Part shown: piece by piece, positions 22,388 through 29,846 of the stretch
How the letters are laid out: the number at the start of each line of letters is the position of its first letter
Position numbering within the stretch: position 1 is the stretch's first letter
From: Hyphomicrobiales bacterium
GTDB taxonomy: Bacteria; Pseudomonadota; Alphaproteobacteria; Rhizobiales; Rhizobiaceae
NCBI GenBank assembly: GCA_900469625.1
Contig: UBXV01000012.1
Location: forward strand, 1 to 35,775
DNA length: 35,775 nt
Direction of reading: 5' to 3'
The notes under the pieces: generated by a model
Told to the model about the DNA's origin: nothing
Databases searched by the model: none
The model's input: only the letters and a program-made list of their open reading frames with translations
Translations under genes and position numbers: made by a program

Positions 22388-23784
22388 CCGACAAATCCAA
22401 TCTTCCCCTCCGCGCGCAGCCTTCCGAACTCGCCGCCACCCCCGCGACACGGTTGACGCCGAGGCCGGCACCAACTCTACCCGAGATCGACGACGCCCAT
22501 GCCGAGCGCGGCCTTCGCCGGCTGATGGTCGCAGGCTTTGCAACGATCTTCCTCTCGTTCGGCGGCTTCTTCACCTGGGCGGTATCGACCGAACTCAGCA
22601 GTGCCACCGTCGCCAACGGCAGCGTCATCGTCGATTCCAAGCGCAAGACGATCAGTCATTTCGAAGGCGGGGTCATGGGACGTCTTCTGGTTCAGGAAGG
22701 CGAACAGGTCGCCACCGGCCAGCCGCTCATCCTGCTTGAGGACACGCGGGCGCGCTCCAACCTCAACGCCCTCAACAGCCGCCGCATCGGCCTCATCGCA
22801 AGACTCGCAAGACTGAAGGCCGAGCAGGACGGCACGGCGACGATCGCCTTTCCCGATGACTTCGGCGACGCCGGCACGATCGCCATCGATGAGGCGATCA
22901 AGGCCGAGACTGTGTTCTTCGACAAGCGCCACGAGGCCAAGGCCGGGCGCGTCGACGTGCAGACGAAGACGATCGAGGAATACGGCGAACAGACGAAATC
23001 GCTGCTGACGCAGGTTGAGGCGACCGATCGACAGATCGCTTTGATCACCGAACAGCGCACCGCCATCGCCACGCTGGTGAAAAAGGGATTCGTACAGCGG
23101 GCAAAGCTCATCGAGGTCGACACCCGCCTGAGCGAACTTGCCAGAACGCGCGGCGAACTGGCGGGCGACAAGGCGCGGGCGGAAAAGGCAAAGGCCGGCG
23201 CCCAGCTGGCATTGATCGGCATCGATAGCGAATTTCAATCGACGATCGCCGGCGAGATCACCACGGCACGCATCGACCTGACCGACGTCGACGAGCAGAT
23301 CGTTGCGGCAAGGGATGTGTTGCGGCGGATGGAAATCCGGTCTCCGCAGGCCGGCGTCGTCAGCAACATCTGGCTGCGCACGCCCGGAAGCGCCGTCACG
23401 CCCGGCCAACCCCTCATGGAAATCGTGCCCGAAGACGAGCCACTGGTCGTCGAGGTGCGCGTGAACCCGCGCGATATCGACAGCATCTCCGTCGGCTCGC
23501 CGACCCAGATCAGGCTGACCGCCTACAACCAGCGTTCGCGCCTGCCCTTCAACGGTGCAGTGACCTATGTTGCCGCCGACCAGTCGGTCGACGAGAAGTC
23601 CGGCGCCTCCTATTTCACCGCCCGCGCCAAGATCGACGCGGTGTCGCTTGCCGCCGATCCCGATGTCCGCCTCTACCCGGGCATGCCGGCCGAAGTGCTG
23701 ATCGTGCACAAGGCGCGCCGCGCCATCGACTACCTCGTTTCGCCGCTCACCGAGAGCTTCAATCGTGCCTTCCGGGAGGATTGA
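22384..23784 (+). CDS. wgdB: HlyD-family membrane fusion protein (WgdB/ExpD2)
   Basis: The 466-residue protein has a short cytoplasmic N terminus, one membrane segment (about 46-67, RLMVAGFATIFLSFGGFFTW), a lipoyl-like half motif (SHFEGGVMGRLLVQEGEQVA, 91-110), and a long coiled-coil hairpin (about 140-290). A second lipoyl half (MEIRSPQAGVVSNIW) and a beta-barrel domain complete it. This is the standard periplasmic adaptor linking a type I ATPase to an outer-membrane TolC channel. No TolC gene is in the window, so a housekeeping channel is presumably shared. The ATG overlaps the wgdA stop (ATGA). A seven-base hairpin (23773-23779 with 23791-23797) straddles its stop codon. Confidence 0.92.
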   Translation: MTDKSNLPLRAQPSELAATPATRLTPRPAPTLPEIDDAHAERGLRRLMVAGFATIFLSFGGFFTWAVSTELSSATVANGSVIVDSKRKTISHFEGGVMGRLLVQEGEQVATGQPLILLEDTRARSNLNALNSRRIGLIARLARLKAEQDGTATIAFPDDFGDAGTIAIDEAIKAETVFFDKRHEAKAGRVDVQTKTIEEYGEQTKSLLTQVEATDRQIALITEQRTAIATLVKKGFVQRAKLIEVDTRLSELARTRGELAGDKARAEKAKAGAQLALIGIDSEFQSTIAGEITTARIDLTDVDEQIVAARDVLRRMEIRSPQAGVVSNIWLRTPGSAVTPGQPLMEIVPEDEPLVVEVRVNPRDIDSISVGSPTQIRLTAYNQRSRLPFNGAVTYVAADQSVDEKSGASYFTARAKIDAVSLAADPDVRLYPGMPAEVLIVHKARRAIDYLVSPLTESFNRAFRED

Positions 23785-24049
23785 AGCAACCCTCCCGCAG
23801 GAATCAATAAGTAAAATGTTACAAATTTTGAATTATTTTGGCGGCAAAGTAGAGCTACAGTCACTTCAATCTATGTATATGTTAATTTGTACTGCAAATA
23901 CCCATAAATAGTGACAATAACAACGCCAACATTTCATGATTTAATCACAGAATCTTTGTTGAAATATACTCTAGGCCAAGGCACACTCCCGGCGCATCAA
24001 CATCGACCTGGTCGGTGGACGTGCGATTATCCACCAAGAGGAGAGGCAC
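23785..24049 (+). promoter_or_regulatory. AT-rich upstream region of the wge operon
   Basis: This 265-base gap is much richer in A and T than the rest of the window, especially 23808-23960. It contains a half-site ACTTCAA (23863-23869) identical to one arm of the two palindromic operators, but the opposing arm (ATGTATA) matches poorly. CATAAA near 23903 could be a -10. In S. meliloti the corresponding promoter is controlled by WggR and by other regulators, so a control region here is expected. The exact sites are uncertain. Confidence 0.4.
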
Positions 24050-24709
24050 ATGGCCACACTAGAAGGCGGCGCATACGACGACGCGTTGTTCGGCTCCCGC
24101 TTCAACGATTTCATCCATGCCCGTGGGGGCGATGACTTCGTGAGCGGCGGCAACGGACATGACATCATTTTCGGCGACGAAGGTGACGACCAGCTATTCG
24201 GCGGCAACGGCAACGATTCGCTGTTTGGCGGCGAAGGCGATGACGTGCTCTATGGCGACAACGGCAACGATATCCTGAGCGGCGGATGGGGCGACGACCT
24301 CCTGTTCGGCGGCAATGGCAGCGACATCCTGCTCGGAGGCCAGGGCAACGACTTCCTGTCCGGCGGCAAAGGCAGCGACACGCTGTTCGGCGGTGACGGC
24401 AACGACGTTCTCAACGGCGGCGCTGGCGACGACCTCCTGGTCGGCGGAGCCGGCAACGACATCTTCGTCTTCGACGGCGGTGGCGGCAACGATGTCATCC
24501 TCGATTTCACGCCGGGCGAAGATCTGCTGCAGATCTCCAAGGGCATCAACGGTCTCGACATCACCACGCCTGACGACCTTGCCTCGCGCATCACCCAGGT
24601 CGGCGGCAATGTCATCATCGACCTCGGCCATGGCGATTCACTGACCCTGGTCAATGTCGACATCGACGACATTCACGCAAATCCCGAGAACTATTTCACG
24701 GTTCACTAA
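24050..24709 (+). CDS. wgeA: Secreted RTX calcium-binding protein (WgeA/ExpE1, NodO-like)
   Basis: The 219-residue acidic protein is mostly Ca-binding nonapeptide repeats. Thirteen consecutive GGxGxDxxx-type units run from about residue 25 to 142 (for example [18 protein letters not shown]), after two degenerate ones. The C-terminal part ([20 protein letters not shown], then a beta-roll cap ending NPENYFTVH) is the usual uncleaved type I secretion signal region; there is no N-terminal signal. AGGAGAGG precedes the ATG at 24050. The exporter genes lie directly upstream. In S. meliloti ExpE1 is exported by ExpD1/ExpD2 and required for making or exporting galactoglucan. Its small size compared with RTX toxins matches the NodO/ExpE1 group. 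Confidence 0.93.
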   Translation: MATLEGGAYDDALFGSRFNDFIHARGGDDFVSGGNGHDIIFGDEGDDQLFGGNGNDSLFGGEGDDVLYGDNGNDILSGGWGDDLLFGGNGSDILLGGQGNDFLSGGKGSDTLFGGDGNDVLNGGAGDDLLVGGAGNDIFVFDGGGGNDVILDFTPGEDLLQISKGINGLDITTPDDLASRITQVGGNVIIDLGHGDSLTLVNVDIDDIHANPENYFTVH

Positions 24710-24720
24710 GCGTGGACATG

Positions 24721-24750
24721 GCGTGCCCTGCATCCTCCCGCAGGGCGCGC
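24721..24750 (+). other. Hairpin between wgeA and wgeB
   Basis: GCGTGCCCTGC (24721-24731) pairs with GCAGGGCGCGC (24740-24750) over eleven positions with one G-T wobble and an eight-base loop, directly after the wgeA stop. There is no U-run, so it is more likely a 3' stabiliser of the wgeA message or a partial attenuator than a full terminator. It would let the secreted RTX protein be made in excess over the enzymes encoded downstream. Confidence 0.5.
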
Positions 24751-24769
24751 ACTCCAAGAGGGATCCACT

Positions 24770-27022
24770 TTGCCGTTCAGCGAGATCACGCAGCCGAAAA
24801 CCGAGCAAGGCGGCGCAAACGCGTTCCGGCTGGGCTCGGACCTGACGGTGCTCGTCTGGGATCAGCCGCCGACATTGCCGGGCAGGTCCAGGCCGACGCT
24901 GACCATGGCAAAGCCACCTGTGCCGCTCGTCAGCTTGACCCTGCCGCTCGCTGATGGCCACCAGCGAACGCTGTGGGCGATGCGGACCGCGGGGCTGCCG
25001 ACGACGGCCGAGATATCCGTCGATGGCGGCAGCGCCGCTCCGATCCGCATCGATCCCGCGGACAGCTTGCCGCCGCTCGACATGGAGCATCTGTTCGCGA
25101 CGCTCGCACCCGAGGCACGCATCCGGTTTCTCAACGTCCTGCTCACGGCGTGGCGAAGCGCGTTCAAGGTAGCAACGGACCCCTACTTCTGCCTGATTGT
25201 CGAGGATGCACTGCATGCACTGGCACCATCGCCAAGGCCAGCCCGCATCACGTGCGAACTGGGGCGCGGGCGATTTCTGGTCGAGACCACGGTCAATGCG
25301 GAGTTCGACGACAAGCTTTCGGTCTACGTCGTCAGCGCGGCCGGTATCAGCCAGATACGACCCAAGGCGATCATCCGGCGCGGCACGCGAGGAGGCTGGC
25401 AGGCCTGCCACTTCATTGCCGAAATAGCGAACCAAAGCCCACCCTATCAACTGGTGCTTCTGAGCAGGAACGGCGCGGCCATACGGCAGCTCTCCGAGCG
25501 CGAAACACGTTGTCCGAACCTTTCGCGCTGGTGGACGGACAATCGCGATGCCGTCGAACTGCGTGAACTGCTGGTCCAGCATCTTGCGACCTGGCCGGAC
25601 GGTGGCCCCGCCACTGCGATCGACCTGCAGACCCGAGCGCCTCTCAAGGATCGCCACGTTCCGAGGGCCGCGCAGCAGCCCTCCGGACAGGTCGACCTGG
25701 CGCTGGCTCTCTCCGACAGCCTGCTCGTCGGCGGCTGGTATCACGACCCCTCCTCCATGCTCGCCGGCATCGACTACCTGCAGGCGGATGGCAAGGCCGT
25801 GCCGCTCGACGGCAACATCTACGAATTTCCAGGCTGGGCGCAGACGCAGGCGGAAAAGTCGAAGACCGACGTGACTGGCTTCGTCGCGCGGCTTCCGCTC
25901 GACCAATCGCTTGGCCCGCTGCTGCAGCCGCGCTTTCAGATGCGGTTGGCATCGGGCGCGGTAAAGTCCCTCGTTCCGCCACCGCAGCCCTTCGAACCCG
26001 TGCTGCAGCGAAACCAGATCCTGCGCGCAGTGCCGCCACAGCACGCCATAGACGATGCCTTTCGCACCATCCTTGCCCCCGCGCTCAAGGAGGTGGAGAG
26101 CCGCCTCGGCAAGACGGTCGAAGTCAAGCGGACGCGCGATTATGGCCTGCAGCAGCAGGCGCCCCTCGTGTCCCTGGTGGTCCCGCTCTACAAGGTTCTC
26201 GATTTTCTCCGCTTCCAGCTCTCGGGCCTGGCCACCGACCCCTGGCTGATGGCCAATGCCGAATTGGTGTTCGTGCTCGATTCCCCCGAGATCAAGGACG
26301 AGACCGAGCATCTGCTCGGCGGCCTGCACCTGCTGCACGGGTTTCCCATGCGGCTGGTGGTGATGAACCGGAACGGCGGATACGCGCGGGCCTGCAACGC
26401 CGGTGCGCGGATGGCCCGTGGGTCAATCCTCGTAATGCTCAATTCCGATGTCGTTCCATGCGAACCCGGCTGGGCGCAGACCTTGATAGATCCAATCGTG
26501 AGCGGCGCCTTCGGCGCCGTCGGGCCCCGGCTGATCTTCGAAGACCGATCGCTGCAGCACGCCGGCCTTTACTTCGGCCGCGACCAGCGCGGGATCTGGC
26601 TCAATCATCACTTCTATAAGGGCTTGCCCAGCGACTACGCGCCGGCGATGCGCGCCCGAGCCGTTCCAGGTGTCACCGGCGCCTGTCTCGTCACGACGAG
26701 GGCCTTGTACGATCGTGTCGGCGGCTTCACTGAGGACTACATCATCGGCGATTATGAGGACAGCGACCTCTGCCTGAAGATCCGCCGGGCCGGCTTCGAG
26801 ATCGGCTACGCGCCATCGGCATGCCTCTATCATCTCGAGCGCCAGTCGATCCGACGCAGCCAGGACTACATGCGCGGCGTCGCCAGCCAATACAATTCCT
26901 GGCTCCACACCGAGCGCTGGAATGGCGAGATCGAAGCCTTGATGGCGCGTGACGAGCGGTCGCCAAAAACACCGTTGCCAGCCTCCCCCGATGACCGCAC
27001 ATTTGAATGGACGAATGCATGA
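24770..27022 (+). CDS. wgeB: Large GT2 glycosyltransferase with N-terminal accessory region (WgeB/ExpE2)
   Basis: The 750-residue protein uses a TTG start at 24770 with AGAGGG eight bases upstream. The first 300 residues have no recognised catalytic motif. Residues 308-377 hold a 'GW..DP' module (LVGGWYHDPSSML ending TGFVARLP) also found in WgeE and WgeF. The GT2 domain spans about 465-695: PLVSLVVPLYKVLDFL, the metal site VMLNSDVVP (N558-D560), the acceptor region VPGVTGACLVTTRALYDRV, and the catalytic DYEDSDLCLKI (E663-D664). It probably forms a beta linkage at the inner face of the membrane. No transmembrane segment is evident, so it would be peripheral. The stop overlaps the next ATG. Confidence 0.85.
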   Translation: MPFSEITQPKTEQGGANAFRLGSDLTVLVWDQPPTLPGRSRPTLTMAKPPVPLVSLTLPLADGHQRTLWAMRTAGLPTTAEISVDGGSAAPIRIDPADSLPPLDMEHLFATLAPEARIRFLNVLLTAWRSAFKVATDPYFCLIVEDALHALAPSPRPARITCELGRGRFLVETTVNAEFDDKLSVYVVSAAGISQIRPKAIIRRGTRGGWQACHFIAEIANQSPPYQLVLLSRNGAAIRQLSERETRCPNLSRWWTDNRDAVELRELLVQHLATWPDGGPATAIDLQTRAPLKDRHVPRAAQQPSGQVDLALALSDSLLVGGWYHDPSSMLAGIDYLQADGKAVPLDGNIYEFPGWAQTQAEKSKTDVTGFVARLPLDQSLGPLLQPRFQMRLASGAVKSLVPPPQPFEPVLQRNQILRAVPPQHAIDDAFRTILAPALKEVESRLGKTVEVKRTRDYGLQQQAPLVSLVVPLYKVLDFLRFQLSGLATDPWLMANAELVFVLDSPEIKDETEHLLGGLHLLHGFPMRLVVMNRNGGYARACNAGARMARGSILVMLNSDVVPCEPGWAQTLIDPIVSGAFGAVGPRLIFEDRSLQHAGLYFGRDQRGIWLNHHFYKGLPSDYAPAMRARAVPGVTGACLVTTRALYDRVGGFTEDYIIGDYEDSDLCLKIRRAGFEIGYAPSACLYHLERQSIRRSQDYMRGVASQYNSWLHTERWNGEIEALMARDERSPKTPLPASPDDRTFEWTNA

Positions 27023-27858
27023 TCGACGCCCTGCCGCGCATTGAGGTCGGCGCAACGCCGCCGCACGACGACGCGCAACTTGCCTGGTTGACCGACAGCA
27101 TCGCGCGCAACCGCTTCCTGCCGCAACCCGATCCCAGCAACATTTTCGTCGGCGACGGCGATTTCCGGGCGATCGGCGCCGAGTTTCTCGGACATTTCGT
27201 GCGCCTCGGCGGCTTGCGCCCCAGCCACCGCGTTCTCGATATCGGTTGCGGCATCGGCCGGATGGCCGTTCCGCTGACGCAATATCTCGATGGCGAACAC
27301 GGCCGATATGATGGTGTCGATCCGGTCGAGGGCGGTATCCGCTGGTGCAAGTCGGCGGTAGCGCCGCACTATCCCAATTTCTCCTTCCAGCACCTCGACA
27401 TCGCCCACGACCTCTACAATCCGAAGGGCGCGATCAAGGGGCGTGCGCTGACGCTCCCGTTTGCCGACGGGCAGTTCGATTTCATCATCATGACCTCGGT
27501 CGTCACCCATCTGCCCGCCGACGAAGTCATGGCCTATCTCCGGGAAATCGTCCGGGTTCTTCGTGTCGGCGGCCGATTGTTCATGAGCGCTTTCATCGTC
27601 GACGACATCGCCGCGAAAAACGCCACGGGACGGCGCGATCCACGGCTCGGCTTCGCGCGCGCCGGTCAGGGGCCTTGCTGGTTCGTGCCCGGCCAGCCGC
27701 CGCTGGCGGCCGTCGGCTTCGACGACGGTTTTCTCGATACCGCATTCGATCGCACCGGCCTGTCGGTCGTCCTCAAATCCCTCGGCCATTGGCGCGCGCC
27801 GGGCGGCAGTCACTACCAGGACATTCTCGTTGGCGAGCGCCTGCGGAGCCACGCATGA
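27019..27858 (+). CDS. wgeC: Class I SAM-dependent methyltransferase (WgeC/ExpE3)
   Basis: The 279-residue protein has methyltransferase motif I RVLDIGCGIGRM (about 71-82), an acidic motif II region (YDGVDPVEGGI), and the motif IV/V area LPFADGQFDFIIMTSVVTHL followed by LREIVRVLRVGGRLF. It is soluble. The ATG at 27019 forms an ATGA overlap with wgeB, matching the coupling used along this operon; an ATG at 27007 would add four residues. Methylation of galactoglucan has not to my knowledge been reported. The acceptor could therefore be a terminal sugar, an intermediate or something else. It fills the third wge position. Confidence 0.82.
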   Translation: MIDALPRIEVGATPPHDDAQLAWLTDSIARNRFLPQPDPSNIFVGDGDFRAIGAEFLGHFVRLGGLRPSHRVLDIGCGIGRMAVPLTQYLDGEHGRYDGVDPVEGGIRWCKSAVAPHYPNFSFQHLDIAHDLYNPKGAIKGRALTLPFADGQFDFIIMTSVVTHLPADEVMAYLREIVRVLRVGGRLFMSAFIVDDIAAKNATGRRDPRLGFARAGQGPCWFVPGQPPLAAVGFDDGFLDTAFDRTGLSVVLKSLGHWRAPGGSHYQDILVGERLRSHA

Positions 27859-29108
27859 GCAAGCGCATTCTCGTGGTGGCGCACAATCATCCGGCGCTGC
27901 ATCCCGGCGGCACGGAGGTGTTCGCACACGACCTGTTTCGCGCCTACCAGCGGGCAGGACACGAAGCGCTGTTCCTCGGCGCAGTCAATCAGGTTCACCG
28001 CGAGGCGAGACCGGGTACCAGCTTTCAGGCGATCGGACCGACGGGCGACGAGATCCTGCTTTGGGCCGGCCATTTCGATCGCTTCTTCATGAGCCAAGTC
28101 GATCTTTACGGTTTCGTCCCCGATGTGACGGAACTGTTGCGCGAGTTCCGGCCGGATGTGGTGCATTTTCATCATATCCTGCTGATGGGCGCCGAATTTC
28201 CGCATATCGTGCGCCGGACCCTGCCCGATTGCAGGATCGTCATGACGCTGCATGACTACTACCCGATCTGCCACCACGACGGCCTGATGGTGCGCACCGA
28301 CAAGCGGGAGCTTTGTCACGGCTCAAGCCCGGACCGTTGCCACGCCTGTTTCAAGGACATCAAGCCCGACCGCTTCGCGCTCAGGGAGCAGCATCTCAAG
28401 GCGCTCTTCAGCGCGATCGATGATTTTGTCGCACCCAGCGCATTCCTGAAGCAGCGCTATGTCGATTGGGGGATTGCGGAAAGCCGCATCTCGGTGATCG
28501 CCAACGGCCTGCCGGCCGGCGCTTTTGAACCTGGCCCGAGCAGGCCCAAGAACGGACGTCCGGTGTTCGGCTATTTCGGCAACCTCAATCCCTGGAAAGG
28601 CACGCGGGTGCTGCTGGAGGCCGCCCGCCAATTGATCGCCGATGGCGTCGACTTCGAGCTGCGCGTGCATGGCGGCGCGCCGTTCCAGGCCAAGGAGTTC
28701 GTTGCCGACATCGACCGGCTGTTTACCGAAACCGCCCCCCAGGTGCAGCGGCGCGGCCCATACCGGCGGGAGGATGTCGCCGCCCTGATCGGCGCCGTCG
28801 ATTGCACCATCGTGCCGTCGGTCTGGTGGGAAAACGCGCCGCTGGTCATCCAGGAAGCGCAAGCGCAGGGTCGGCCTGTCATCGCGAGCAACATCGGCGG
28901 CATGGCGGAACTGATCAGAAACGGCTCCAACGGCCTGACCGTCGCACCCGACGATCCGCGCCAACTCGCTGCCGCCATGCGCCAGATCATCGAGAAACCG
29001 ACGCTGCTGCGCCAGCTGTCCGGCCGCGCCGTTCGCCCCGACGATATCGACACGACCGCCGGGCGCTATCTCGCACTTTTCCACCCGCAGCAGGTCGAGG
29101 CCGCATAG
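27855..29108 (+). CDS. wgeD: GT4-family glycosyltransferase (WgeD/ExpE4)
   Basis: The 417-residue GT-B enzyme opens ILVVAHNHPALHPGGTEVFA, giving the acceptor-side glycine-rich loop. It has the donor domain GYFGNLNPWKGTRVLLEAA and an intact E-x7-E at E326/E334 (WWENAPLVIQEAQ), as expected for a retaining transferase. Between about residues 135 and 170 it carries four spaced cysteines (C-x14-C-x7-C-x2-C) also present in WgeG, and the two proteins look like paralogues. The ATG at 27855 overlaps the methyltransferase stop (ATGA); longer in-frame versions are shadows of that gene. It should add an alpha-linked sugar to the repeat unit. Confidence 0.88.
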   Translation: MSKRILVVAHNHPALHPGGTEVFAHDLFRAYQRAGHEALFLGAVNQVHREARPGTSFQAIGPTGDEILLWAGHFDRFFMSQVDLYGFVPDVTELLREFRPDVVHFHHILLMGAEFPHIVRRTLPDCRIVMTLHDYYPICHHDGLMVRTDKRELCHGSSPDRCHACFKDIKPDRFALREQHLKALFSAIDDFVAPSAFLKQRYVDWGIAESRISVIANGLPAGAFEPGPSRPKNGRPVFGYFGNLNPWKGTRVLLEAARQLIADGVDFELRVHGGAPFQAKEFVADIDRLFTETAPQVQRRGPYRREDVAALIGAVDCTIVPSVWWENAPLVIQEAQAQGRPVIASNIGGMAELIRNGSNGLTVAPDDPRQLAAAMRQIIEKPTLLRQLSGRAVRPDDIDTTAGRYLALFHPQQVEAA

Positions 29109-29117
29109 AGAGGACCC

Positions 29118-29846
29118 ATGGCTCAACTCGCAGAGACACTCGAGACGCCGCAAGAGACCGAAGCCGCCAAGCCGATCGCCGGCCGCGTCGACGCCATCGA
29201 CGGTGGGCGCCTGTTCGGCTGGGCGTTCGATCCCGCCACCCCGGGCCAAAGGCTGAAAGTGCGCGTCCTTCTCGATGGCGCGCCGGTCGCCGAGGCCGTC
29301 GCCGACCGCAACCGCCCCGACCTGAAGAGAAACGGCATTGGAGACGGCAAGCATGCCTTCGAGATCGCCTTGCCCGAGGCCGTGCAGAAGCGAAGCCGCG
29401 ACCTCGTCGTCATGGCGATGTCGGGAGATGGCGTCAGCCATCCCCTGCGCGTGCCGCAGCCCGACGAGCAGGCGGCCGAAGCGCTGATCGCCGCCCCCTT
29501 GACCAGGGTGCTCGACAAGCTGGATGTGCTCATGTCCGCGCAGCGGCAGCTGCAGGTATCGCAGCGATCGCTGCAGCGCGTGCCCAATCTCGGCCCGGAT
29601 GCGGCACCTGTGGACGCGACGGAGGAGGCAGGCGCCGGCATCGAAGGTCTGCGCGCAGACATGAGCCGGCGGCTCGATGAATTGGATGTGCATCTCCTGC
29701 GCATGGACGGGGTCGTCGCGGGTATGGAAAAGACCCTCACCGCGCTCCAGAAGCGCACGAGCGGCGACAACAAGCCGCTCGTATTGCTGCTCTTCGTTCT
29801 CATGGGATTTGCCGCGGGCGCGCTCATGGCACTGCTGGCACGATGA
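29118..29846 (+). CDS. wgeE: Tail-anchored membrane protein with GW module (WgeE/ExpE5)
   Basis: The 242-residue protein has no enzymatic motif. Residues 20-110 form a compact beta-rich module with GRLFGWAFDP, NRPDLKRNGIGDG and HAFEIALP, recurring in other proteins of this operon. Residues 120-215 are helical, with heptad-like hydrophobics (LRADMSRRLDELDVHLLRMDG), probably coiled coil. The last 22 residues (PLVLLLFVLMGFAAGALMAL) are a single membrane helix at the very C terminus, so the bulk of the protein probably faces the cytoplasm. It could tether or organise the glycosyltransferases at the membrane; that is inference. ATG at 29118, nine bases after wgeD, with AGAGAGGA upstream. Confidence 0.8.
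   Translation: MAQLAETLETPQETEAAKPIAGRVDAIDGGRLFGWAFDPATPGQRLKVRVLLDGAPVAEAVADRNRPDLKRNGIGDGKHAFEIALPEAVQKRSRDLVVMAMSGDGVSHPLRVPQPDEQAAEALIAAPLTRVLDKLDVLMSAQRQLQVSQRSLQRVPNLGPDAAPVDATEEAGAGIEGLRADMSRRLDELDVHLLRMDGVVAGMEKTLTALQKRTSGDNKPLVLLLFVLMGFAAGALMALLAR

Noticed and set aside
24125-24480. Regular short DNA repeats resembling a CRISPR or tandem-repeat array
   Set aside because: The 27-base periodicity is the coding sequence of the RTX nonapeptides of WgeA, and repeats differ at synonymous positions.
24638-26338. A 566-codon open frame on the minus strand
   Set aside because: It is antisense to wgeB and begins inside the tail of wgeA; no motif or ribosome site supports it.
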